From: Paenibacillus sp. 1001270B_150601_E10
GTDB taxonomy: Bacteria > Bacillota > Bacilli > Paenibacillales > Paenibacillaceae
Direction: 5' to 3'
Assembly (NCBI RefSeq): GCF_015558675.1
Contig: NZ_JADMOL010000002.1
Coordinates: 727,601 to 790,505, forward strand
Length of the DNA stretch: 62,905 nt
The notes beneath the pieces were generated by a model. That model saw only the letters and a program-made list of their open reading frames with translations, did no database searches and was not told the origin of the DNA. Position 1 is the stretch's first letter. Each line of letters begins with the position of its first letter. Made by a program: the position numbers and the translations under genes. This document shows positions 56,195 to 62,905 of the stretch, piece after piece.

Positions 56195-56222
56195 GGGCAT
56201 TCTTCGTTTATGAGGAATGCCC
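56195..56222 (+). terminator. Hairpin after the 54-residue gene
   Basis: GGGCATTC (56195-56202) pairs with GAATGCCC (56215-56222), 12-nt loop; tail is only moderately T-rich. A 7-2-7 palindrome, TTATTAT-AC-ATAATAA, lies just downstream at 56226-56241. Confidence 0.5.
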
Positions 56223-56280
56223 ATGTTATTATACATAATAAGAATTATGTTTATTATACTCTAGCAAGGAGGCATGTATA

Positions 56281-56775
56281 GTGGCTGAATATTCTTTTGA
56301 TATTGTGTCAAAGACCGATCTTCAAGAGGTCAGCAATGCCGTAACGCAGGCTGAACGCGAAATTGAAGGTCGATTTGACTTCAAGGGCAGCAAGAGCGCC
56401 ATTGAGCTTGACAAGGGTGCAGGCGAGCTTGTGATCACCTCAGATGATGAGTACAAACTAAAAAGCGTGATTGACATCCTAGAGTCCAAATTGATTAAGC
56501 GCGGAGTAAGCGCAAAAAATATGGATTACGGCAAGCTTGAGCCAGCTTCCGGAGGCACCGTACGCCAGCGAGCGAAGCTGAAGCAAGGAATTGAGCAGGA
56601 CATCTCGAAGAAGATCAATACGCTCATTCGTGATTCTAAGCTTAAGGTGAAGAGTCAGATCCAAGGCGATCAAATTCGTGTAACCGGCAAGAACAAAGAT
56701 GATCTGCAAGTCGTCATGAAATTGCTCCGTGAAGCAGACCTTCCGCTCGATCTTCAATTCACGAACTATCGCTAA
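56281..56775 (+). CDS. yajQ: YajQ-family nucleotide-binding protein
   Basis: 164 residues. Family motifs [17 protein letters not shown] and [16 protein letters not shown] at the N-terminus and [20 protein letters not shown] near the C-terminus. Homologues bind c-di-GMP, nucleotides or tRNA; the role in Firmicutes is unclear. GTG 56281 after AAGGAGG. Confidence 0.95.
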   Translation: MAEYSFDIVSKTDLQEVSNAVTQAEREIEGRFDFKGSKSAIELDKGAGELVITSDDEYKLKSVIDILESKLIKRGVSAKNMDYGKLEPASGGTVRQRAKLKQGIEQDISKKINTLIRDSKLKVKSQIQGDQIRVTGKNKDDLQVVMKLLREADLPLDLQFTNYR

Positions 56776-56835
56776 TGCTCAGAAGCCCGTCATATTGATT
56801 CTCTTGGATGCGAGATAATCAATTGTCGGGCTATT

Positions 56836-56865
56836 TTGACTATCTGGTTTCTTGTGTATTATACT
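56836..56865 (+). promoter_or_regulatory. Sigma-A promoter of rimO-pgsA
   Basis: TTGACT (56836-56841), 18-nt spacer, TATACT (56860-56865), 85 nt before rimO. Confidence 0.6.
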
Positions 56866-56950
56866 TGTGTAATGAGAGAGGCCACTAGAGAAGACGTGAG
56901 CCTCATTTTTTGCGACATAGCTCGCAACAACATCAATGGGGGATGTATGA

Positions 56951-58282
56951 ATGACAGAGAAAATTAAAATCGTAACTCTCGGGTGCGATAAAAACCTGGT
57001 TGATTCAGAGATTATGTCTGGATTGATCCATGGTCGTGGATACGAGCTGGTAGAACAGAATGAAGAGGCAACGGTTATTATTGTTAACACTTGCGGATTT
57101 ATTGATGCAGCGAAGGAAGAATCGGTTAATACGATTTTGGATCTAGCTGATCTTAAAGAAACCGCCAACCTCAAAGCACTCATCGTGTCAGGCTGTCTGA
57201 CACAACGCTACAAAGAGCAGCTGCTCGATGAAATGCCAGAGATCGACGGCATAGTGGGAACGGGGGATTTTGACAAAATCAACGATATTGTCGATGCGGC
57301 TTTAGCAGGAAGCAAACCGATCCTGGTAGGCAATCCAATTTTCAACTATGAACAAGCACTTCCCCGTAAAGTGTCTACTGAGCGCTATACTGCCTATGTA
57401 AAGATCGCAGAAGGCTGCGACAATAACTGCACATTCTGCAGCATTCCGATTATGCGCGGCAAGTTCCGCAGCCGCACCATGGAATCGATTCTTGCCGAAG
57501 TCAAGCAGCTTGCAGATCAAGGCGTCAAGGAAATCAGCTTGATTGCACAGGACTCTACGAACTATGGTACGGACCTTTACGATGGCTTCATGCTGCCTGA
57601 GCTGATGAATCGTGTAAGTGAGGTTCCAGGCGTAGAGTGGGTACGTCTCCACTATGCATATCCAGGATTCTTTACGGATGAGTTGATCGAGACGATTGCG
57701 ACAAATCCAAAAATCTGCAAATATATAGACATGCCCCTTCAACATAGTGAGGACTCTGTCTTGAAGCGCATGCGCAGACCAGGTCGTCAACGGGATACGA
57801 GAGAATTGGTCCGCAAGATTCGAGCCCGCATTCCTGATGTAGCGATGCGCACATCAATCATTGTTGGTTTCCCTGGCGAGACAGAAGATGAATTCAATCG
57901 CCTATGCGATTTTGTTCGGGAAATGAAGTTTGACAAGCTTGGCGTCTTCACTTATTCCCGTGAAGAGGATACGCCGGCTAACCGTCTTCCAGACCACTTG
58001 GATGAAGAGGTGAAGGAATGGCGCGCGAATACGCTGATGGAGATTCAGCGGGAAGTGTCGAAGGGAGCTAGCGAGAAGCGAATTGGACAAGTGATTGATG
58101 TGCTTGTTGAACGCTACGATGGTCGCAATGATGTATACATCGGCCGCTCTCATTTCGATGCTCCTGAGATCGATGGCGAAGTATTTGTATCGAATTTGAA
58201 AGATTTTACGATTGGCGATATTGCTAAGGTACGCATTACACATGCGTTGGAATTTGATTTAGCTGGGGAGGGTCTTCAGTGA
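56951..58282 (+). CDS. rimO: Ribosomal protein S12 methylthiotransferase RimO
   Basis: Radical-SAM enzyme that adds a methylthio group to the conserved Asp of S12. 443 residues. N-terminal UPF0004 domain with three cluster cysteines (TLGCDKN, NTCGFI, SGCLTQRY), radical-SAM CDNNCTFCSIP, then a C-terminal TRAM domain. The IVGFPGETEDEF motif is typical. The more distantly related MiaB has a different TRAM region. Ends overlapping pgsA by 4 nt. Confidence 0.95.
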   Translation: MTEKIKIVTLGCDKNLVDSEIMSGLIHGRGYELVEQNEEATVIIVNTCGFIDAAKEESVNTILDLADLKETANLKALIVSGCLTQRYKEQLLDEMPEIDGIVGTGDFDKINDIVDAALAGSKPILVGNPIFNYEQALPRKVSTERYTAYVKIAEGCDNNCTFCSIPIMRGKFRSRTMESILAEVKQLADQGVKEISLIAQDSTNYGTDLYDGFMLPELMNRVSEVPGVEWVRLHYAYPGFFTDELIETIATNPKICKYIDMPLQHSEDSVLKRMRRPGRQRDTRELVRKIRARIPDVAMRTSIIVGFPGETEDEFNRLCDFVREMKFDKLGVFTYSREEDTPANRLPDHLDEEVKEWRANTLMEIQREVSKGASEKRIGQVIDVLVERYDGRNDVYIGRSHFDAPEIDGEVFVSNLKDFTIGDIAKVRITHALEFDLAGEGLQ

Positions 58283-58857
58283 ATCTGGCAAACAAGATAA
58301 CATTGGCTCGCATCTTCTTAGTTCCGATCATGATGTTTTTCTTGCTGGTGAACTTTGATTCTTATAAGCCGATTCAGTTTCAAGATTTCTCAATCACTTA
58401 TACGCAAATTATTGCAGCATTGATCTTCATTATTGCAGCAAGTACAGATGGTCTTGATGGCTACATTGCCCGCAGCCGTAAGATGGTTACGAGCCTTGGC
58501 AAGCTTCTGGATCCGCTTGCGGACAAGCTGCTTGTTGCTGCTGTGCTGATCTCACTTGTAGAAATGGGGAAATGTGACGCCTGGATTGCCATTGTCATCA
58601 TTAGCCGTGAATTTGCTGTAACGGGACTCCGACAAGTGGCATTGCTTGAGGGACAAGTTGTGGCTGCAAGCAAGTGGGGCAAGTGGAAGACTGCGATTCA
58701 GATCACCGCGATTATCGCGATGCTGCTGAATAACTTCCCGTTTGCCTTAATCGGGGTTCGCTTCGACTTAATTGCTACATGGGCAGCTGCCTTAATTACG
58801 GTGTATTCCGGTATTGATTATTTCGTAAAGAACAAAAATGTTCTTCACATGTCATAA
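58279..58857 (+). CDS. pgsA: Phosphatidylglycerophosphate synthase
   Basis: Transfers phosphatidyl from CDP-diacylglycerol to glycerol 3-phosphate. 192 residues with about five membrane helices. The CDP-alcohol motif is DGLDGYIARSR, with GKLLDPLADK completing it. GTG 58279 overlaps the rimO stop. CdsA at 13067 makes its substrate. Confidence 0.95.
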   Translation: MNLANKITLARIFLVPIMMFFLLVNFDSYKPIQFQDFSITYTQIIAALIFIIAASTDGLDGYIARSRKMVTSLGKLLDPLADKLLVAAVLISLVEMGKCDAWIAIVIISREFAVTGLRQVALLEGQVVAASKWGKWKTAIQITAIIAMLLNNFPFALIGVRFDLIATWAAALITVYSGIDYFVKNKNVLHMS

Positions 58858-58867
58858 AAAAGCGATC

Positions 58868-58911
58868 AAGACAATAGGAGATTCCTATATAGGAAGGCCT
58901 ATTGTCTTTTT
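58868..58911 (+). terminator. Intrinsic terminator after pgsA
   Basis: AAGACAATAGG (58868-58878) pairs with CCTATTGTCTT (58898-58908), with an inner TTCCTATATAGGAA hairpin, and T residues after. Confidence 0.88.
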
Positions 58912-58980
58912 GCTCATCTCTGCTTTTACATTATATTCTCGTTATTCAAGTTAATCGTTGTTACACAGGAGGCAAGGTTC

Positions 58981-60249
58981 ATGAAAGCAGAAATGATCGC
59001 AGTAGGGACAGAGCTGCTCCTCGGGCAAATCGTAAATACGAATGCCCAATATTTATCTCAGCAGCTTGCTATGCTAGGTATTGACGTTTATTATCAGACG
59101 GTTGTTGGTGATAATAGCACACGTCTTAAGGATGTCATTCAGACGGCTAAGGAGCGTGCAGATGTCGTCTTGCTGACAGGCGGACTTGGGCCCACCATGG
59201 ACGATATCACGAAGGATGTGGTAGCAGAATTGCTCGGACGCAAGATGGAGATGCATATCCCATCCCTTCAAAAAATGGAGGACATGTTCCGAGATCGTGG
59301 TGTACATATGGTAGAGAGCAACCGCCGCCAGGCTCATCTTATCGAAGGCTCGGATGCACTGGACAATAGCGCAGGCTTAGCAGTGGGCAATGCCATCATT
59401 CAGGATGGAGTTGCGTTTATCCTGCTTCCTGGGCCGCCAAAAGAGATGAAGCCGATGTTTGAAGAGCAGGTCATTCCATGGCTTGAACAGAACCTCTTTA
59501 AAGAACGTGGCTCGCTCTATTCTCGGATGCTGAAGTTTGCCGGTATCGGAGAATCGAATCTAGAGGCGGCACTTATTGATCTGATTAAGGAACAAACCGA
59601 TCCTACGATTGCTCCATATGCGAAGGAAGGAGAGGTATTAATCCGTCTTGCTACGAAGTCTTCATCTGAAGCGCAGGCTGAAGAAAAGCTGAACGCGATG
59701 GAAGCACGCATCCTGGAGCGGGTAGGGACACATCTGTTTGCAAGAGAAGATGTTTCGCTGGAGAAAGTGCTGGTGGAGCAATTTTCGAAGCACCAATTAA
59801 CCCTATCCGCTGCCGAGAGCTGCACAGGGGGCCTTTTTGCGGAGTTGATTACTTCCATCGCTGGAAGCTCTCGCATGTTTACAGGCGGAGTTGTTACTTA
59901 TTCGAATGAAATGAAGCATACGCTGCTGCAAGTGCCGATGGAGCTTATGGAGGGTGCTGATGCGCCAGGTGCTGTCAGTCATGAGACTGCTAGAGCTATG
60001 GCCGACGGCTTGTTAAAGCTGACGGATACAGACTATGCCATTTCCATTACAGGTGTGGCTGGGCCAGGGCAATCCGAGCGCAAGCCAGCAGGTCTTGTTT
60101 ATATTGGCATTGCTGAAAAAGGTGAGGAGACGGTGACTGAAGAGCTTCGCCTTAACGGCAATCGTGACATGATTCGACTGCGGGCAACGAAGATTGTGAT
60201 GCAGCGCTTGTGGAAACGACTGCAGGATAAAGGTCTTGTTGCCGTATAG
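58981..60249 (+). CDS. cinA: Competence/damage-inducible protein CinA
   Basis: 422 residues: N-terminal MoCF-like domain with pyrophosphatase function (IAVGTELLLGQIVNTNAQYL, LTGGLGPTMDDIT) and C-terminal nicotinamide-nucleotide deamidase domain (SAAESCTGGLFAELIT, ITGVAGPGQSERKPAG). ATG after GGAGGCAAGG. In B. subtilis cinA and recA are co-induced in competence; here a terminator separates them. Confidence 0.95.
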   Translation: MKAEMIAVGTELLLGQIVNTNAQYLSQQLAMLGIDVYYQTVVGDNSTRLKDVIQTAKERADVVLLTGGLGPTMDDITKDVVAELLGRKMEMHIPSLQKMEDMFRDRGVHMVESNRRQAHLIEGSDALDNSAGLAVGNAIIQDGVAFILLPGPPKEMKPMFEEQVIPWLEQNLFKERGSLYSRMLKFAGIGESNLEAALIDLIKEQTDPTIAPYAKEGEVLIRLATKSSSEAQAEEKLNAMEARILERVGTHLFAREDVSLEKVLVEQFSKHQLTLSAAESCTGGLFAELITSIAGSSRMFTGGVVTYSNEMKHTLLQVPMELMEGADAPGAVSHETARAMADGLLKLTDTDYAISITGVAGPGQSERKPAGLVYIGIAEKGEETVTEELRLNGNRDMIRLRATKIVMQRLWKRLQDKGLVAV

Positions 60250-60339
60250 CACGTTGCGGTTGGAATGCGGGACAGCAGGTACTATTGCTTCCTCTGTTTC
60301 CTGCGTGCTATACTACTTATACCGATGATATGTGCGCGG

Positions 60340-60379
60340 AAGAACCGCAATGAAGCCTTTGCTTTGTTGCGGTTCTTTA
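60340..60379 (+). terminator. Intrinsic terminator after cinA
   Basis: 11-bp perfect stem AAGAACCGCAA (60340-60350) / TTGCGGTTCTT (60367-60377), 16-nt loop, short T run. Confidence 0.7.
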
Positions 60380-60631
60380 TGGTTAATCCAGGTATCGCTA
60401 AGGGGATTTATTCACGGACATGATCCCTTCTATGAATGAGGATTAGCGGTTGATTTAGTCATTTTGGTCCGGTACAGTCACGGTATATAGTGAAGTTAGG
60501 ATACATGAGGAATGTTTCTTTTCATTTGGCATGATGACTAGGATGTTGTGATTCGAGTGGATCTTCAGATATAGTTTATATTACATTAAATGTAAAAATT
60601 ACCTATGAAGAGGGGGTTTGAGGTGAAAAAA
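60380..60631. other. Gene-free stretch between cinA and recA promoter
   Basis: About 250 bp with no credible ORF. Holds a bulged inverted repeat (AAGGGGAT near 60400 with ATCCCTT at 60423-60429) and a perfect 7-1-7 palindrome TTACATT-A-AATGTAA at 60582-60596, spaced like a dimeric regulator site. I cannot name its regulator. Confidence 0.4.
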
Positions 60632-60645
60632 CGAATGTATGTTCG
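60632..60645 (+). promoter_or_regulatory. LexA (SOS) box of recA
   Basis: CGAATGTATGTTCG fits CGAACNNNNGTTCG with one mismatch, the same C-to-T departure seen in the B. subtilis recA box. It ends 9 nt before the -35. Confidence 0.8.
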
Positions 60646-60654
60646 AAAAAATGC

Positions 60655-60683
60655 TTGGCAAGGGAACAAAAAGAAGGTATGAT
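60655..60683 (+). promoter_or_regulatory. Sigma-A promoter of recA
   Basis: TTGGCA (60655-60660), 17-nt spacer, TATGAT (60678-60683). The inferred start of transcription near 60690 rules out translation from codons upstream of it. Confidence 0.75.
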
Positions 60684-60716
60684 AGTGATATCAACGATAA
60701 CGAAGGAAGTGAGTCT

Positions 60717-61781
60717 GTGTCAGATCGTCGTGCTGCATTAGAAATGGCATTGCGTCAAATAGAGAAGCAATTTGGTAAAGGTTCCATTATGAAGCTTGGG
60801 GAGTCCACTCACGCACAAGTTGAGATTGTACCGAGTGGTTCCATTGCGTTAGATATCGCACTTGGTACAGGAGGACTTCCGCGCGGACGGATTATTGAAG
60901 TCTATGGTCCAGAATCCTCTGGTAAGACGACCGTGTCCCTTCACGCCATTGCAGAAGTTCAGAAGGCTGGTGGACAAGCTGCGTTCATCGATGCTGAGCA
61001 TGCGTTGGATCCTGTGTATGCAGGCAAGCTTGGTGTTAATATTGATGAACTGCTGCTCTCGCAGCCAGATACAGGTGAGCAGGCGCTGGAGATCGCTGAA
61101 GCACTCGTACGCAGTGGCGCTGTAGATATTATCGTTATCGACTCCGTTGCTGCGCTTGTTCCGAAGGCTGAGATCGAAGGTGAGATGGGGGATTCCCACG
61201 TAGGTCTTCAAGCTCGCTTGATGTCACAAGCACTTCGTAAGCTCTCAGGAGCGATCAGCAAGTCCAAGACGATTGCGATCTTTATTAATCAGCTTCGTGA
61301 GAAGGTTGGCGTCATGTTCGGTAACCCAGAGACTACACCTGGTGGACGTGCCTTGAAGTTCTACTCCAGTGTGCGTCTTGATGTTCGTCGTGTAGAATCC
61401 ATCAAGCAAGGCAACGACATTGTCGGTAACCGCACACGTATTAAGGTTGTTAAGAATAAAGTAGCTCCTCCATTCAAGCAAGCCGATGTGGATATCATGT
61501 ACGGCGAGGGCATTTCGAAGGAAGGCAGCATTGTAGATATTGGTACAGAGCTTGATATTATTCAGAAGAGCGGTGCTTGGTATTCCTACGAAGGCGAGCG
61601 CTTAGGTCAAGGCCGTGAGAATGCGAAGCAATTCCTAAAAGAGCATATGGATATCTCGCTGGTTATTGAGAATAAGATTCGTGAGTCCAGCAACTTGTCA
61701 ACGGTTATAGGCAATAATGTCTCAAAAGATGACGAGACAGAAGAAGATCTTCTTTTCAATGCGGAAACGGATTCGGAATAA
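60717..61781 (+). CDS. recA: DNA recombinase RecA
   Basis: Strand-exchange protein and co-protease for LexA. I choose GTG 60717 ([20 protein letters not shown]), with AAGGAAG about 9 nt upstream; the longer in-frame start at 60639 would lie upstream of the promoter and inside the LexA box. 354 residues. Walker [10 protein letters not shown] (about 64-72), Walker [12 protein letters not shown]2 loop GNPETTPGG, and acidic C-terminus. Followed by recX, its regulator. Confidence 0.98.
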   Translation: MSDRRAALEMALRQIEKQFGKGSIMKLGESTHAQVEIVPSGSIALDIALGTGGLPRGRIIEVYGPESSGKTTVSLHAIAEVQKAGGQAAFIDAEHALDPVYAGKLGVNIDELLLSQPDTGEQALEIAEALVRSGAVDIIVIDSVAALVPKAEIEGEMGDSHVGLQARLMSQALRKLSGAISKSKTIAIFINQLREKVGVMFGNPETTPGGRALKFYSSVRLDVRRVESIKQGNDIVGNRTRIKVVKNKVAPPFKQADVDIMYGEGISKEGSIVDIGTELDIIQKSGAWYSYEGERLGQGRENAKQFLKEHMDISLVIENKIRESSNLSTVIGNNVSKDDETEEDLLFNAETDSE

Positions 61782-61794
61782 TGACTTTTAGTGG

Positions 61795-61830
61795 AGACAA
61801 GCATCTGTGAGGATGCTTGTCTTGTTTGTA
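61795..61830 (+). terminator. Hairpin terminator after recA
   Basis: 11-bp perfect stem AGACAAGCATC (61795-61805) / GATGCTTGTCT (61812-61822), 6-nt loop, tail TGTTTGT. Likely partial, as recX has no obvious promoter of its own. Confidence 0.65.
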
Positions 61831-61861
61831 TATGGGAATACTGATTAGGGGAGGACTTTGA

Positions 61862-62527
61862 TTGGGAGAGACAACAGATACGACGATCATCGTACGTGTT
61901 GAAAAGGATGAGCAGCAATCCGGCCGCTATGTGATTCATTTCGAGCACGCAGCTCCTCTAAATGTGCATGAAGATGTTATGATCAAGTACCGTTTGCTTA
62001 AGGGGACGGAAGTATCTTTATCCTTTATGGAGGAGATCATCCGAGCGGATGAGAAAAATAAGGCTTACGTTCACGCTTTGAAATACTTGCAGCGCAAGCC
62101 TAAGACTCGCGCAGAGCTTCATCGCTATTTAAGCCAAAAGGCATATGAAGCAGAGATCATAGATACTGTGCTGAATCAACTGGAACAGGAATGGCTTGTC
62201 GATGATGCCTCCTATGCTGAAGCATGGCTGGAACAGCGAGTTGTTCGTCATCATAAGGGAAGACGATTGGTCCAGCAGGAGCTTAAGCAGAAGGGCGTGC
62301 ATGCTCGCCATATCGCCCGGGCGATGGATGCTCTGGACCCGGAACAAGAGCGTGAGAGTGCGCTTCACGCAGCGCATAAAAAATGGAGACAAACGAGCGG
62401 CGAGCCTTTTTTGCGCAAGCAAAAGGTAGCAGCGTTTCTAGCTCGGAGAGGCTATCCGTCGGATCTTGCCAGACAGGCTGCGAATCAAGCAGCATCGGAA
62501 GAGCAATTCGAAGAGACAGAGGAGTAA
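61862..62527 (+). CDS. recX: Regulatory protein RecX
   Basis: Modulates RecA filaments. TTG 61862 about 7 nt after GGGGAGG. 221 residues, all-helical three-repeat fold, with YLQRKPKTRAELHRYLSQK, QEWLVDDASYAEAWLEQRV, and KVAAFLARRGYPSDLARQ. Somewhat shorter than B. subtilis RecX (264). Confidence 0.9.
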   Translation: MGETTDTTIIVRVEKDEQQSGRYVIHFEHAAPLNVHEDVMIKYRLLKGTEVSLSFMEEIIRADEKNKAYVHALKYLQRKPKTRAELHRYLSQKAYEAEIIDTVLNQLEQEWLVDDASYAEAWLEQRVVRHHKGRRLVQQELKQKGVHARHIARAMDALDPEQERESALHAAHKKWRQTSGEPFLRKQKVAAFLARRGYPSDLARQAANQAASEEQFEETEE

Positions 62528-62555
62528 GGAAGATGTCAAGTGATGGGAAGTTTGC

Positions 62556-62585
62556 TTGACAATTTCTTTTCATAAATACTAAAAT
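62556..62585 (+). promoter_or_regulatory. Sigma-A promoter upstream of rny
   Basis: Consensus TTGACA (62556-62561), 18-nt spacer, TAAAAT (62580-62585). A weaker TTGAAC (62760-62765) nearer the gene could be a second promoter. Confidence 0.6.
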
Positions 62586-62672
62586 GAACATGTATCTTTA
62601 TTTTCACGAGATTGATTTCTCTTCCAGAAATTGATTTCACTTGATTCATTTCGCCAATGAATTTTCTTCTTC

Positions 62673-62740
62673 GTCACGTAGCGTGACATCCTAGGCATGT
62701 GTGAACATGCGTCCATGTAGTGCGGTCGAGCTACTCGATC
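62673..62740 (+). promoter_or_regulatory. Three tandem hairpins in the rny leader
   Basis: GTCACG-TAG-CGTGAC (62673-62687), GCATGT-GTGA-ACATGC (62695-62710) and GGTCGAG-CTA-CTCGATC (62724-62740, one G-U pair). All have 6-7 bp stems and 3-4 nt loops, and none is followed by a T run, so they are not ordinary terminators. Confidence 0.5.
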
Positions 62741-62822
62741 GTTAAATGTAAAACAAAACTTGAACAAAAACAAAAGAACAATATTCTCTCTATTATAGAG
62801 GGAACAACGGGAGGTGAGGCAG

Positions 62823-62905
62823 ATGATGCAAATTTGGCTCGGAATCGTTCTCGTTGTGATTGCATTGTTCTTGGGATTTGGAATCGGATACTTGATTCGC
62901 AAATC
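62823..62905 (+). CDS. rny: Ribonuclease Y, N-terminal fragment (runs off window)
   Basis: Only 27 codons are present: MMQIWLGIVLVVIALFLGFG followed by IGYLIRK, a membrane anchor ending in a basic residue, as in RNase Y, the membrane endonuclease of the degradosome. ATG 62823 (or 62826) after GGGAGGTGAGG. The recA-rny order is standard in Bacillales. The catalytic KH and HD domains lie outside the window. Confidence 0.8.
   Translation, partial: MMQIWLGIVLVVIALFLGFGIGYLIRK

Noticed and set aside
55948..56238. 96-codon plus-strand frame after ymfM
   Set aside because: Overlaps the better 54-residue membrane-protein frame; Cys/Arg-rich and lacks a ribosome site.
56226..56241. PerR box upstream of yajQ
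   Set aside because: TTATTAT-AC-ATAATAA has a 2-bp centre and does not match the TTATAATNATTATAA consensus; the region is simply AT-rich.

Overview
The window is a 62.9 kb piece of the chromosome of an endospore-forming, flagellated member of the Bacillales, most likely Paenibacillaceae. The gene order broadly follows the Bacillus subtilis cheB-to-rny core region, and spore genes are present (dpaAB, spoIIIE, sleB). Departures from B. subtilis that point to a Paenibacillus-like genome are an archaeal-type ProRS at the proS position, a short EF-Ts, dut between mlpA and dpaA, rimO and yajQ near pgsA, and several orphan small genes. Every gene I can support lies on the + strand. TTG and GTG starts with strong Shine-Dalgarno sequences are common.

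Layout. (1) 1-9069: the distal end of the motility/chemotaxis operon: cheB (5' cut), cheA, cheW, cheC, cheD, an unknown membrane protein, sigD, a FapA-family protein, an unknown hydrophilic protein, a SwrB/DUF6115-like protein and a small membrane protein. (2) 9070-17930: translation and envelope precursors: rpsB, tsf, pyrH, frr, uppS, cdsA, dxr, rseP, proS. (3) 18243-22559: polC, behind a 312-bp gene-free region rich in inverted repeats. (4) 22599-31480: the rimP-nusA-rnpM-ylxQ-infB-rbfA-nrnA-truB-ribF operon, with a palindromic element between rimP and nusA. (5) 31484-37515: rpsO, pnp, ylxY, mlpA, dut. (6) 37612-42623: dipicolinate synthase dpaAB behind a sigma-K-like promoter, then asd, dapG and dapA. 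These make aspartate semialdehyde, then dihydrodipicolinate, then the spore solute dipicolinic acid. (7) 42835-49988: rnjB, tepA, ylzJ, spoIIIE, and sleB behind a sigma-G-like promoter. (8) 50124-56161: ymfF, ymfH, ymfI (EF-P modification set), ymfJ, ymfK, ymfM (RodZ-like) and a 54-residue membrane protein. (9) 56281-62905: yajQ, rimO, pgsA, cinA, recA, recX and the first codons of rny.

The window is mostly conserved housekeeping sequence. I found no CRISPR array, prophage, transposase, tRNA or rRNA. The most interesting material is in intergenic regions and in variant family members: a likely MITE or structured RNA between rimP and nusA; a possible attenuator ahead of polC; a LexA-like box in the spoIIIE promoter besides the expected one at recA; three tandem hairpins before rny; an RNase J2 with an apparently intact catalytic motif; a glutamine/asparagine-rich tail on TepA encoded by an 18-bp tandem repeat; and a predicted ACT plus P-loop architecture in YmfK.
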